A DNA stretch of 64,000 nt, from NCBI RefSeq assembly GCF_040654195.1, contig NZ_JBFAHM010000010.1, forward strand, positions 124,001 to 188,000, given 5' to 3'. A program made the translations under genes and the position numbers. The notes under the pieces were generated by a model. It worked only from the letters and a program-made list of their open reading frames with translations. It searched no databases and was not told the DNA's origin. Source of the stretch: Hamadaea sp013361475 (lineage in GTDB: Bacteria; Actinomycetota; Actinomycetes; Mycobacteriales; Micromonosporaceae). Positions 8,784 to 17,308 of the stretch are shown one piece after another (within the stretch, counting starts at the first letter, position 1; the number at the start of each line of letters is the position of its first letter).

Positions 8784-9932
8784 TCAGAACGCGCTGACCC
8801 CGGTCAGCGCCCGGCCGATGATGAGGTGCTGGATCTGGCTCGTGCCCTCGTAGAGGGTGGTGACCCGGGCGTCGCGCAGATACTTCGCGACCGGGTATTC
8901 GTCGATGTAGCCGTAGCCGCCGAAGACCTGCAGGGCGTGGTTGGCGGCCCGCACGGCGGCCTCGCTGGCGAACAGTTTCGCGGCCGAGGCCTCGGTCTCG
9001 AACGGCTCACCCCGGTCGATCAGGTCGGCGACCCGCCAGACGAGCAGCCGGGCCGCGTCGGCGTCGATCGAGATCTGCGCCAGCAGCTGCTGGACGAGCT
9101 GGTGGCCGGCGATCGGCCGGCCGAACTGGTGACGGTCGCGGGCGTACGCGACGGCCGCGTCCAGGCAGCCTTTGGCGATCCCGACACACCCCGCGCCCAG
9201 CGACATCCGGCCTTTGGCCAGGGCCGCCATGGCGATCGCGAAGCCCTTGCCCTCGTCGCCCAGGCGGGCCGCGTCCGGGACGCGTACGCCGTCGAAGGTC
9301 AGCTCGGCGGTGGCCTGGCCGCGCAGGCCGAGTTTGCCGTGGATCTCCCGCCGGGCGAAGCCGGGCAGGCCGGTCTCGACGAGGAACGCGGTGATGCCCT
9401 TGCGACCGGGCTCGCCGGTCCGGGCGAAGACCAGGGCGACGTCGGCCCACGTGCCGTTGGTGATGAACGTCTTGCCGCCGGTCAGCACCCAGTCGCCGCC
9501 GTCGCGTACCGCCCGGGTGCTCAGCGATCCGGCGTCCGAGCCGGTGTCCGGTTCGGTCAGCCCGAAGCAGCCGATCGCCTCGCCGGAGCAGAGCCGGGGC
9601 AGCCATTGCGCCTTCTGCTCCGCCGTCCCGTACGCGTCGATCGTCTTCGCGACGAGGCCGAGCGACACGGACACGATGCCCCGCACCGACGAGTCGCCCC
9701 GCCCCAGCTCCTCCATGACCAGGCAGTACGCCAGATGGTCGCCGCCCGATCCGCCGTGCTCCTCGCCGATCGTGAGCCCGAGGAAGCCGAGTTTGCCCAG
9801 TTCGCCGACGATCGCGAGGTCGACGGCCTCGCGGCGATCCCAGTCGCGCGCGTTCGGAATGATCTCGCGGTCGACGAAGCGGGCGGCGAGGTCCCGGAGA
9901 TCGACGTGGTCCGCGGTGAGCCGGAAGTCCAT
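8784..9932 (-). CDS. acyl-CoA dehydrogenase
   Basis: An FAD enzyme that oxidises acyl-CoA to 2-enoyl-CoA. At 382 residues it is of standard length. It has the substrate/FAD motif GCFGLTEPDTGSDAGS, FITNGTWADV, and the C-terminal YEGTSQIQ with the catalytic glutamate at about residue 362. The ATG has no Shine-Dalgarno. TAGTTT ends 6 nt upstream, so the message is probably leaderless. That hexamer lies inside an AAACT-N9-AGTTT palindrome also found before the aldehyde dehydrogenase gene, so a repressor bound there would cover the promoter. Confidence 0.92.
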   Translation of the reverse strand: MDFRLTADHVDLRDLAARFVDREIIPNARDWDRREAVDLAIVGELGKLGFLGLTIGEEHGGSGGDHLAYCLVMEELGRGDSSVRGIVSVSLGLVAKTIDAYGTAEQKAQWLPRLCSGEAIGCFGLTEPDTGSDAGSLSTRAVRDGGDWVLTGGKTFITNGTWADVALVFARTGEPGRKGITAFLVETGLPGFARREIHGKLGLRGQATAELTFDGVRVPDAARLGDEGKGFAIAMAALAKGRMSLGAGCVGIAKGCLDAAVAYARDRHQFGRPIAGHQLVQQLLAQISIDADAARLLVWRVADLIDRGEPFETEASAAKLFASEAAVRAANHALQVFGGYGYIDEYPVAKYLRDARVTTLYEGTSQIQHLIIGRALTGVSAF

Positions 9933-9938
9933 GACGCT

Positions 9939-9960
9939 AAACTAGCGCTGGAAGTTTTAC
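9939..9960. promoter_or_regulatory. operator AAACT-N9-AGTTT, copy 1
   Basis: Read on the minus strand it is GTAAAACTTCCA-N4-TAGTTT. It overlaps the putative -10 (TAGTTT) of the acyl-CoA dehydrogenase operon. Twelve bases, then four variable, then five are identical to a site at 10830-10851. The divergent TetR gene next to it is the obvious candidate binder. Confidence 0.65.
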
Positions 9961-10015
9961 GCCGTCCAGACCCCGGCCCGATACAGTTCAGGCAACGGAT
10001 CACGGGAGGACGTCC

Positions 10016-10663
10016 ATGGCCAGGCCCCGCACGGCACTGCTGAGCCGGGAACGCATCGTGGCCACCGCGCTGGCGATCGTCGACGCGGAGGGGCTCGACG
10101 CGCTCTCCACTCGCCGTCTCGCGACCGAGCTGGGCGTACGCGGACCGTCGCTCTACAACCATTTCCCCACCAAGGACGAGATCCTCGACGCGGCGGCCGA
10201 CGCCGTGATCGAGCAGGTCGACACGTCCTTCTTCGGGCGGTACGACTGGCGGATCGCGCTGCGGCTGTGGGGCAAGTCGTATCGGGACGCCCTCGCGGCG
10301 CATCCCAACATCGTTCCGTTCCTCGCGCAGGGCCCCGGTCGCCGACCGGCCGCACTGGCCATGGCCGACGCGGTGTACGGCGGCCTCGTCGACGCCGGGT
10401 GGCCGCATGCACGGGCGACCCACATCGGCGCGCTCATGCGCTATCTGGTGGCCGGTTCCGCGCTCGGCTCGTTCGCCCGCGGCTTCGTGGAGGACCCGGA
10501 GTTCTACGACGGCCGTTATCCGCACCTCAGCCAGGCGCACCTGCTCGCCGAACACCAGAAGAGCGTGGACGAGGGCGCCTTCGCGCTGGGGCTGGACGCG
10601 CTGCTCACCGGGCTGAGCGCCGAATACGAGCGGATCATCGGCCCGCTGCCGCCCCTACCCTGA
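10016..10663 (+). CDS. TetR family transcriptional regulator
   Basis: A 215-residue regulator with an N-terminal helix-turn-helix at about residues 10-55 (ATALAIVDAEGLDALSTRRL then LGVRGPSLYNHFPTKDEI). The remainder is a helical ligand domain of the TetR_C type. It is transcribed divergently from the acyl-CoA dehydrogenase/ligase operon and lies just before the aldehyde/alcohol dehydrogenase operon. Both promoters carry the same AAACT-N9-AGTTT site, so it probably represses both, with an acyl-CoA or aldehyde-derived effector (inference). The start is supported by GGGAGG 7 nt upstream. Confidence 0.88.
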   Translation: MARPRTALLSRERIVATALAIVDAEGLDALSTRRLATELGVRGPSLYNHFPTKDEILDAAADAVIEQVDTSFFGRYDWRIALRLWGKSYRDALAAHPNIVPFLAQGPGRRPAALAMADAVYGGLVDAGWPHARATHIGALMRYLVAGSALGSFARGFVEDPEFYDGRYPHLSQAHLLAEHQKSVDEGAFALGLDALLTGLSAEYERIIGPLPPLP

Positions 10664-10704
10664 CACCCGCCTCCTCGCCGCCTCAGCCACCTTCGACGAC
10701 GCTC

Positions 10705-10776
10705 GATCATTGCGTCAGCCATGCTGTTTCAACGGGCATTTCGCCGCGCGATGCAGCATGGCTGACGCGATGATCA
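10705..10776 (+). repeat. family A hairpin repeat, copy 2
   Basis: A 22-bp stem with the same arms as the copy at 7143; the loop contains GGGCATTTCGCCGCGCG. One U-G wobble exists on the plus strand. It lies between the tetR gene and the aldehyde dehydrogenase promoter. Confidence 0.9.
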
Positions 10777-10829
10777 CCCCAAGCGAGCACCCAAGGCGGG
10801 GGTTGCCGCACGGAAACCGCGCCGCTACG

Positions 10830-10851
10830 GTAAAACTTCCACTGATAGTTA
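10830..10851. promoter_or_regulatory. operator AAACT-N9-AGTTA, copy 2
   Basis: GTAAAACTTCCA-CTGA-TAGTTA on the plus strand, 12 bp upstream of the aldehyde dehydrogenase ATG. Its TAGTTA end could serve as the -10. It matches the site before the divergent acyl-CoA dehydrogenase gene. Confidence 0.65.
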
Positions 10852-10862
10852 AGAGGGACGAC

Positions 10863-12290
10863 ATGGCGCGCGCGGACTTCACTCCGGCCGATCGCGGTGA
10901 GCTGTACATCGGCGGGCAGTGGCGACCCGCTCGGGGCGGCGGGAGCATCGCCGTCGAGGACCCGTTCACCGAACAGGTCGTCGCGCACGTCCCCGCCGGT
11001 ACGCCGGCCGACGTGGACGAAGCGGTGGCGGCGGCGAAGAGCGCGTTCGAGCCGTGGGCCGCGCTGGCGCCGAGCGCACGAGCCGAGCACTTGAGCCGCC
11101 TGCACCAGAGCCTGGCGAACCGAAGCGACGAGATCGCCACGACGGTCACCGGTGAGCTGGGTACGCCGATCAAGGTGTCCCACCGAGTGCAGACCGGCCT
11201 GCCGCTGACCGTCCTCGACGGCTACATCCGTCTCGCGAAGGAGACTGCCCAGGAGGGGGAGATCGGCAACTCCCTCATCCTGCGCGAACCGATCGGCGTC
11301 GTCGGTGCGATCACGCCGTGGAACTATCCGCTGCACCAGGTCATGGCCAAGGTGGCGGCCGCCCTCGCCGCCGGGTGCACCGTCGTGCTCAAACCCAGTG
11401 AGCTGACGCCGCTGGTGGCGTACCTGCTGTTCGACGCCGTGCACGAGGCGGGGTTGCCGCCTGGCGTGGTGAACCTCGTCCCGGGCACCGGGCCGGAGGT
11501 GGGCCAGGCGATCGCCGGTCACTCCGATGTGGACATGGTGTCGTTCACCGGCTCGACCGCGACCGGCCGCCGGATCAGTCACCTCGCGGCCGACCGGATC
11601 GCCAAGGTATCCCTGGAACTGGGCGGCAAGTCCGCCAACGTGATCCTCGACGACGCCGACCTCGCCCGGGCGGTGAAGACCGGCGTGGGCAACGCTTTCC
11701 TCAACGCCGGTCAGACCTGCACGGCGTGGACCCGGATGCTCGTCCCGGCCGCTCAGTACGAGCAGGCCTGTGAGCTGGCCGTGCAGGCGGCGAAGGCGTA
11801 CGCCATGGGCGATCCGTTCGACGAGACGACCCGGCTCGGCCCGCTGGTCAGCGCCACGCAACGGGATCGGGTCCACGGCTTCGTCCAGCGGGGCCGAGCC
11901 GAGGGGGCGACGCTGCTGACCCCGGACGACGTTCCCGATCGGGGTTACTTCGTCGCGCCGACGGTGCTGGCCGACGTCGATCCGAAGTCGACGGTGGCGC
12001 AGGAGGAGATCTTCGGCCCGGTGCTCGCCGTGATCCCGTTCGGCGACGACGACGAGGCGGTCGCGATCGCCAACGACTCGCGCTACGGCCTGGCCGGTGC
12101 GGTGTGGTCGGGTGATCCGGATCGGGCGCTGGCGGTCGCGAAGCGGCTGCGGACGGGCGCGGTCGACGTCAACGGCGGCGCGTTCAATCCGCTGGCCCCG
12201 TTCGGCGGCTACAAGCAATCGGGGCTCGGGCGCGAACTGGGCGTCTTCGGGCTGGAGGAGTTCCAGCAGGTCAAGGCGGTACAGCGATGA
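10863..12290 (+). CDS. NAD(P)-dependent aldehyde dehydrogenase
   Basis: Oxidises an aldehyde to its acid. The 475-residue protein has all three active-site landmarks: N154 in PWNYPLHQ, E252 in LELGGKSANV and the nucleophile C286 in NAGQTCTA. It also has the C-terminal FGGYKQSGLGRE segment. ATG 10863 is chosen because GAGGGAC precedes it and the operator lies just upstream; the frame is open further up but there runs into the hairpin repeat. The alcohol dehydrogenase gene overlaps its stop by 4 bp (ATGA), so alcohol to aldehyde to acid is a coupled pathway ending at the FadD-like ligase. Confidence 0.93.
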   Translation: MARADFTPADRGELYIGGQWRPARGGGSIAVEDPFTEQVVAHVPAGTPADVDEAVAAAKSAFEPWAALAPSARAEHLSRLHQSLANRSDEIATTVTGELGTPIKVSHRVQTGLPLTVLDGYIRLAKETAQEGEIGNSLILREPIGVVGAITPWNYPLHQVMAKVAAALAAGCTVVLKPSELTPLVAYLLFDAVHEAGLPPGVVNLVPGTGPEVGQAIAGHSDVDMVSFTGSTATGRRISHLAADRIAKVSLELGGKSANVILDDADLARAVKTGVGNAFLNAGQTCTAWTRMLVPAAQYEQACELAVQAAKAYAMGDPFDETTRLGPLVSATQRDRVHGFVQRGRAEGATLLTPDDVPDRGYFVAPTVLADVDPKSTVAQEEIFGPVLAVIPFGDDDEAVAIANDSRYGLAGAVWSGDPDRALAVAKRLRTGAVDVNGGAFNPLAPFGGYKQSGLGRELGVFGLEEFQQVKAVQR

Positions 12291-13354
12291 CCCGGGCCGT
12301 CGTCTTCCGCGAGCAGGTCGGGCTGGAGGAGATCACCCTCCCCGAGGTCGGCCCCGGGCTGGCCCGGGTCCGCGTCACCGCGGCCGGCGTCTGCCACACC
12401 GACCTCTCGATGATCAACGGCACGCTCTCGCCGACCTTCCCGCTGGTGCTCGGGCACGAGGCGGCCGGGGTGGTCGAGGAGGTCGGCCCCGGGGTCACCC
12501 GCGCCCGGCCCGGCGATCACGTCGTGCTCAACTGGTCCCCCGCCTGCCGCACCTGCTGGTACTGCACCCACGGCGAGCCGTGGATCTGCGAGACCTCCGG
12601 CATCCCGTCCTTCCCCCGCGGCCTCGGCGGCGACGGCACGCCGCTCAACCTCACGCTCGGTCTGGGGTCCCTCGCCGAGAAGGTGGTGGTACGCGAAGAG
12701 GCGCTGATCGGGGTTCCGGCAGGAGTGCCGGCGGAGCAGGCGGCGTTGCTGGGCTGCGCCGCGCTGACGGGCGTCGGCGCGGTCCAGAACACGGCCGGAG
12801 TGCGTACCGGCGATTCGGTGGTGGTGCTGGGGCTGGGCGGCGTCGGGTTGTCCGTCGTCCTCGCCGCGCGGGCGGCGGGCGCCGATCCGGTGATCGCCGT
12901 CGACCTGACCGAGGCCAAGCGGTCGCTCGCCTTGGCTGCCGGGGCCACCGATTTCCTGCTGAGCGACGACGCCCTGATCAAGGCGGTCCGCGTACGCACC
13001 GGCGGCCGGGGCGCCGACCACGCCTTCGAGTGCGTCGGCCGGTCCGCGAGCATCACGGCGGCTTGGAAGAGCACTCGCCGGGGCGGCCGGGTGACCGTGG
13101 TCGGAATCGGCAAGCGGGACGACGTCGTGGGTCTGTCCGCATTGGACATATTCCACTCGGCCCGGACCTTGCGGTCTTCGGTCTACGGCTCCGCCGATCC
13201 CGATCGGGATCTGCCCGGCCTAGCCGAGGCGGTGCTGTCCGGGGCGCTCGACCTCACCCCGCTCATCAGTCATCGGATCGCCCTCGACGACGTCCCCACC
13301 GCGCTCGACCGCCTGGGCCGCGGCGAGGGCGCCCGCTCGGTCGTCCTCTTCTGA
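12287..13354 (+). CDS. zinc-dependent alcohol dehydrogenase (MDR superfamily)
   Basis: A 355-residue medium-chain dehydrogenase. Catalytic zinc ligands are C36 and the GHE motif (H57, E58). Structural zinc ligands are the cysteines 87, 90, 93 and 101. The NAD-binding glycine motif GLGGVGL follows at about residue 180. The class resembles class III/aryl alcohol dehydrogenases. It starts inside the stop codon of the aldehyde dehydrogenase gene, so production is coupled. The likely role is oxidation of a primary alcohol for the acyl-CoA route; the true substrate is unknown. Confidence 0.92.
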   Translation: MTRAVVFREQVGLEEITLPEVGPGLARVRVTAAGVCHTDLSMINGTLSPTFPLVLGHEAAGVVEEVGPGVTRARPGDHVVLNWSPACRTCWYCTHGEPWICETSGIPSFPRGLGGDGTPLNLTLGLGSLAEKVVVREEALIGVPAGVPAEQAALLGCAALTGVGAVQNTAGVRTGDSVVVLGLGGVGLSVVLAARAAGADPVIAVDLTEAKRSLALAAGATDFLLSDDALIKAVRVRTGGRGADHAFECVGRSASITAAWKSTRRGGRVTVVGIGKRDDVVGLSALDIFHSARTLRSSVYGSADPDRDLPGLAEAVLSGALDLTPLISHRIALDDVPTALDRLGRGEGARSVVLF

Positions 13355-13366
13355 CCCCGGGGTGGG

Positions 13367-13987
13367 CTAGCGGAGGCTGCTGGTGATCGCCGCGGCGAGC
13401 AGGGCCGACACCGTCCGGGTCAGGACGCCCCGGGCGGCGCTGAGACCGAGGCCCAGCTCGTCGCGCAGCATCGACCAGGAGGCCCAGGTGCTCGCCACGA
13501 CGAGGGCCTGGAGGAGCTGCCCGCCGGCGGACCCGGCCAGGGCCAGCTCGGTCGCGAAGACCTCCTCGATCTCGGCCTGGACCACCGCGATGGCCTTGAC
13601 CCGGTTCTGCTTCAGCTGAGCGGAGAACGGCTCCCGTAACGCGGCCGCCCGGGCGCACGGGGCGAGCATCTCCAGCATCCGCGCCCGCTGTTCGCAGTAG
13701 AGGTCGATGCGCCGCGGCAGCGGCAGCCCGGCGTCGATGGGGCGATGCGCTGCCGCCTGCAGTTCGGCGAGCTTCTCCCCGGAGGCGGCGAACAACGCCT
13801 CCATGTCCTTGAAGTTGGTCCACAGCGCCCGCAGCGAGATCCCGGCCCGTTCGGCGATGCGTTCCCCGGTCGGGCGTAGGTCGCCCTCGCCGATCAAGGC
13901 CATGTGCGCGTCCACGATGGCGGCCCGGGTCCGCTCGGCCCGCAGCGTCCGGCCGTCGACCCGGCCGGTGGTCCCCACGCCGATCAC
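13367..13987 (-). CDS. TetR family transcriptional regulator
   Basis: A regulator with an N-terminal helix-turn-helix at about residues 15-60 (RAAIVDAHMALIGEGDLRPT, then RAGISLRALWTNFKDMEAL). The rest is a helical effector domain. GTG 13987 gives 206 residues and is preferred to GTG 13993 because TAGGAT ends 6 nt before it, the spacing of a leaderless message. It ends 12 bp from the convergent alcohol dehydrogenase gene and precedes the Liv-type transporter operon in the same direction. It is a candidate binder of the TRCAYTSGGAGTGYA operators at 18858 and 21192; this is untested. Confidence 0.85.
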   Translation of the reverse strand: MIGVGTTGRVDGRTLRAERTRAAIVDAHMALIGEGDLRPTGERIAERAGISLRALWTNFKDMEALFAASGEKLAELQAAAHRPIDAGLPLPRRIDLYCEQRARMLEMLAPCARAAALREPFSAQLKQNRVKAIAVVQAEIEEVFATELALAGSAGGQLLQALVVASTWASWSMLRDELGLGLSAARGVLTRTVSALLAAAITSSLR

Positions 13988-14020
13988 CCTCACATCCTAG
14001 ATCGGGTCCAGCCCGGCCCG

Positions 14021-14093
14021 TGATCGTTGCGCCAGCCATGCTGTTGAAGCGGGCATTTCGCCGCGCGAAACAGCATGGCTGGCGCGATGATCA
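14021..14093 (+). repeat. family A hairpin repeat, copy 3
   Basis: Arms of about 25 bp with two U-G wobbles, both valid only in a plus-strand RNA. The flanking genes both read on the minus strand. The copy nevertheless has the same orientation as the other three. Confidence 0.9.
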
Positions 14094-14101
14094 CGTAAGG
14101 C

Positions 14102-15385
14102 TCAGGCGGTGGGGATGCCGGAAGAGGGCGGTGTGGCCTGGGTTCCCGCGTACTCCTTGACCGGGCCGTCGGCCTCGTCGGTTTCATAGGTGGGGCCGAA
14201 GAACTGCTGCACTCCCCCGGACACCTTCACCATGCGCTCACCGCCGTAGCCGGAGTGGTCGCCCTTGGCGTACCGGAGCGGGGCGAGGCCGGGGCCCTGG
14301 TAGCCGCCCTTCTCGACGGCGGCGATCAGCCCGTCCCGGGTGAGGTCCTTGCCGGCGGCCAGGAGCACCTGCACGAACAGGTACGCCACGGACATGCCGT
14401 AGATGACGTTGCCGTCGAACTCGGCCCCGCCGTTGTAGTCCTTGTTGACCTTCTGGAAGAGCTGGATCCACGGGTCGTTCGCGTCGAACATCAGCGGCAG
14501 GTAGTTCGCCCCGAGCAGTCCCTCGGTCAGGCCCTTGGCGTCGCCGAGCAGCTTGGCCAGGGTCGGCAGGTCGCCGCCGACGTTGGAGACGACGAACTGC
14601 GGCTTGTAGGACAGCCGGGCGGCGGTGCCGAGGGCGAGCGCGGTGAAGCCCGGCACGGTCGCGAGGATGATCACCTGGCAGCCCGCCGTCTTGAACGCGC
14701 CGATCTGCGGCGCGACGTTCGTGTTGGTGACGACGTAGGTCTGCTTGGCGGTGACGCCGTCCTTGCCGAGCACCTTCTCGACGCCGGCCAGGCTGTCGGT
14801 CCCGAAGTCGTCGCTCTGGCCGAGGAAGCAGGTCTTCTGCCCGGCGAAGTTGGTCTTCACGTAGTTCGCGAGGATCTTGCCCTCGACGGTGTAGTCCGGG
14901 TTGAAGCCGAACGTGCCGGGATACTTGTCCGGCTGGTCCCAGCTACGGCTGCCGGACGCCACGAACAGGTCCGGCACCCGGTTGGTCTTGAGGAAGTCGA
15001 GCACACCCGAATGGGTCGGCGTACCGAGCCCGTTGAGGACGGCGAACACCTTGTCCTGCAGCACGAGCTGCCGCACGACCTGCTGGGTGTTGGCCGGGTT
15101 GTAGCCGTCGTCCATCACCTTGTAGGTGATCTTCCGGCCGTTCACCCCGCCGTTGGCGTTGACGAAGTCGAAGTACGCCTTACTCGCCGGCGCGATCTTC
15201 GAATAGCCCGCCGACGCCGGTCCGGTGAGCGGCATGTGCGTACCGATGACGATCTCGGCGTCGGTCACACCGGGAACGGCCTCCTTGCCCCCACCGCCGT
15301 TGTCGTCGGAGCTGCAGGCGACCGTGGCGGCGAACAGCGTGACGCATGCGGCGAGAGCGAGACCGCGCTGTGCTATGCGATGCAT
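14102..15385 (-). CDS. ABC transporter substrate-binding lipoprotein (Leu/Ile/Val type)
   Basis: The extracytoplasmic receptor of the importer encoded upstream. The 427-residue protein has a lipoprotein signal with lipobox ATVAC (C24), a Ser/Gly-rich linker, then a type I periplasmic-binding fold (DAEIVIGTHMPLTGP onward). ATG 15385 is chosen over ATG 15403 because AAAGG stands at usable distance and the signal peptide then begins with MHRIAQRG. It is the last gene of livG-livF-livH-livM-receptor. Members of this family bind amino acids or many aromatic and short organic acids. The catabolic neighbours suggest the pathway substrate, but that is inference. Confidence 0.9.
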   Translation of the reverse strand: MHRIAQRGLALAACVTLFAATVACSSDDNGGGGKEAVPGVTDAEIVIGTHMPLTGPASAGYSKIAPASKAYFDFVNANGGVNGRKITYKVMDDGYNPANTQQVVRQLVLQDKVFAVLNGLGTPTHSGVLDFLKTNRVPDLFVASGSRSWDQPDKYPGTFGFNPDYTVEGKILANYVKTNFAGQKTCFLGQSDDFGTDSLAGVEKVLGKDGVTAKQTYVVTNTNVAPQIGAFKTAGCQVIILATVPGFTALALGTAARLSYKPQFVVSNVGGDLPTLAKLLGDAKGLTEGLLGANYLPLMFDANDPWIQLFQKVNKDYNGGAEFDGNVIYGMSVAYLFVQVLLAAGKDLTRDGLIAAVEKGGYQGPGLAPLRYAKGDHSGYGGERMVKVSGGVQQFFGPTYETDEADGPVKEYAGTQATPPSSGIPTA

Positions 15386-15430
15386 GAGGCACCGACCTTT
15401 CATCTTCGAAGGGGACTTTCGAGGGACGGC

Positions 15431-16432
15431 TTACGGCACCAGCCGGCGTACGACGCCCTGAACCCCGCCGGGCGCGGCGATCATGACGACGATCAAGGTC
15501 AGGCCGAACACGGCCAGCGGAAGGTTGCCCTCCAGCCGCTGCGCGGCGGCCGGGCTCAGAGTGAGGCTCTCGACGATCGTGTGGGTGAGATCGGGCAGCA
15601 CGACGAGCAGCAGCGCGCCCCAGACCGCACCGGCCAGCCGGCCGAGGCCGCCGACCACCACCGCCATGAGCAGGAACAGCGACAAGGTCAGCGAGTACGC
15701 CCCGGGCGACACGCTCTGGGTGAGGACCGCCATCAGCCCACCGCCGAGACCGGCGCAGCCCGCGCTCACCACGAAGGCGAGGACCTGCGTACGCGCGACG
15801 TCGATCCCGGCCAGCCGGGCAGCCACCTCGTCGTCCCGGACTGCGCGCAGCGACCGCCCGAACCTGCTGCGGACCAGGTTCGCCAGCAGCAGCATGACCA
15901 GCAGCGCGCCGGCCAGCGCCAGCCAGGCCTGCCAGCGTTCCAGCGGGAAGTCGTAGCCGAGTCCGGCGGGCGGCGGTTCGAGATAGACGCTCAAGCCCTG
16001 ATCGCTGTGGAAGACCCCGGCCCAGACGGTGCTCACGGCGGGCAGCGCGACGGCGACGGCCAGCGTCACGCCGGCGAGGTAGGGCCCGCGCAGCCGGGCG
16101 GCGGCCAGCCCCACGATCAGGCCGCCGACGAGGGAGGCCAGCACGCCCAGCGCCAACGACAGCATCAGGACGCCGTTGCCGGTGATCCCGGCGTCGGCGA
16201 ACCGGTTCTGGCTCAGCGCGACGGCGTACGCCCCGACGGCCATCACCGCACCGTGCCCCAGCGACAACTGTCCACTGAGTCCGACCAGGACGGTCAGCCC
16301 GGCGGTGGCGCACAGGTACGCCGCCGCCGTGGCGAGCTGGTAGTTGCGGAACGGCGGCAACGCGTATGTGACCGCCAGCAGGGCGGCCGCCGCGATCGCC
16401 GTCCACATCAGATGACGGACCAGGGTGCTCAT
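15431..16432 (-). CDS. livM: branched-chain amino acid type ABC permease (LivM)
   Basis: A membrane permease subunit of 333 residues with about eight to ten hydrophobic segments. It has the family's cytoplasmic loop GRSLRAVRDDEVAARLAGIDV, which contacts the ATPases. The ATG overlaps the stop of livH (ATGA, 16429-16432). The frame stays open upstream through livH, but the overlap and membrane topology fix this start. Confidence 0.9.
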   Translation of the reverse strand: MSTLVRHLMWTAIAAAALLAVTYALPPFRNYQLATAAAYLCATAGLTVLVGLSGQLSLGHGAVMAVGAYAVALSQNRFADAGITGNGVLMLSLALGVLASLVGGLIVGLAAARLRGPYLAGVTLAVAVALPAVSTVWAGVFHSDQGLSVYLEPPPAGLGYDFPLERWQAWLALAGALLVMLLLANLVRSRFGRSLRAVRDDEVAARLAGIDVARTQVLAFVVSAGCAGLGGGLMAVLTQSVSPGAYSLTLSLFLLMAVVVGGLGRLAGAVWGALLLVVLPDLTHTIVESLTLSPAAAQRLEGNLPLAVFGLTLIVVMIAAPGGVQGVVRRLVP

Positions 16433-17307
16433 ACGGCCCTCGTTCGGACGCCGGCGAACAGGCCGCCGGGACGGATCAGGAGCACGGCCAGCAGCAGCGC
16501 GAGCGTCGCGAGCGGAGTGACGTCGCTGCCCAGGTAGCCGGCGGCGTAGGAGAGGACGAGCCCGACGGAAAGGCCGCCGACGACCGCGCCGATCGGGCTG
16601 TCCAGGCCGCCCACGACCGCGGCCGTGAACGACGAGACGAAGACGAGGTCCATGGTGTTCGGGTGCAGGCCCAGTTCGGTCGGGACGACGAGCATCCCGG
16701 CGAGCGCGCCGACGGCGGCGGCCAGCGCCCAGCCGAAGGTGAGCAGCCCGGCGACGTTGACGCCGAGCAGGCGCGACACCTCCGGGGCGAACGCGGCCGA
16801 GCGCATCCGCAGGCCCGTCGAGGTCCGGGTGAACAGCAGCGCCAGGAGCACGACGAGGGTTAGCACCGCGCCGAGGACGAACAGGTCGTACCGCGAGAGC
16901 AGGGCGACTCCGCCGACGGTGATCCCGGTCCGGCTGAACGGGGTCTCGACCGGCCGGAACTCGTTGCCGTAGATCGCTCCGAGGATCGCCTGCAGCAGCA
17001 GGACCAACCCGAGTGCGACGATCACCGAGTTCAGCGGGGAGGTATGCGGGACGAACCGCATGACCACCCGCTCGATTCCCGCCCCGAGGACGAGTCCGGC
17101 GGCGAGCGCGGCGGCGAAGCCCAGCCAGTAGGACCCGGTCGCCTGCGTCACGCTGTACGCGGCGTACACGGTGGCGACGGCCATCGCGCCCTGGGCGAAG
17201 TTGACGATCCGGGCGGCTCGCCAAATCAGCACCACCGCCAGCGCGAACGCCGCGTAGACCGCGCCCTTGGCGAGGCCGTCGACGGTCAGGAACAGAAAAC
17301 GATCCAT
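16429..17307 (-). CDS. livH: branched-chain amino acid type ABC permease (LivH)
   Basis: The second permease subunit, 292 residues and mostly hydrophobic. It has the LivH signature near the N-terminus (GAVYAAFALAVVLIWR, RIVNFAQGAM) and the ATPase-contact loop TSTGLRMRSAAFAPEVSRLL. It begins one base after the stop of livF and overlaps livM by 4 bp, so all five genes of the importer are tightly coupled. Confidence 0.92.
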   Translation of the reverse strand: MDRFLFLTVDGLAKGAVYAAFALAVVLIWRAARIVNFAQGAMAVATVYAAYSVTQATGSYWLGFAAALAAGLVLGAGIERVVMRFVPHTSPLNSVIVALGLVLLLQAILGAIYGNEFRPVETPFSRTGITVGGVALLSRYDLFVLGAVLTLVVLLALLFTRTSTGLRMRSAAFAPEVSRLLGVNVAGLLTFGWALAAAVGALAGMLVVPTELGLHPNTMDLVFVSSFTAAVVGGLDSPIGAVVGGLSVGLVLSYAAGYLGSDVTPLATLALLLAVLLIRPGGLFAGVRTRAV

Positions 17308-17308
17308 G

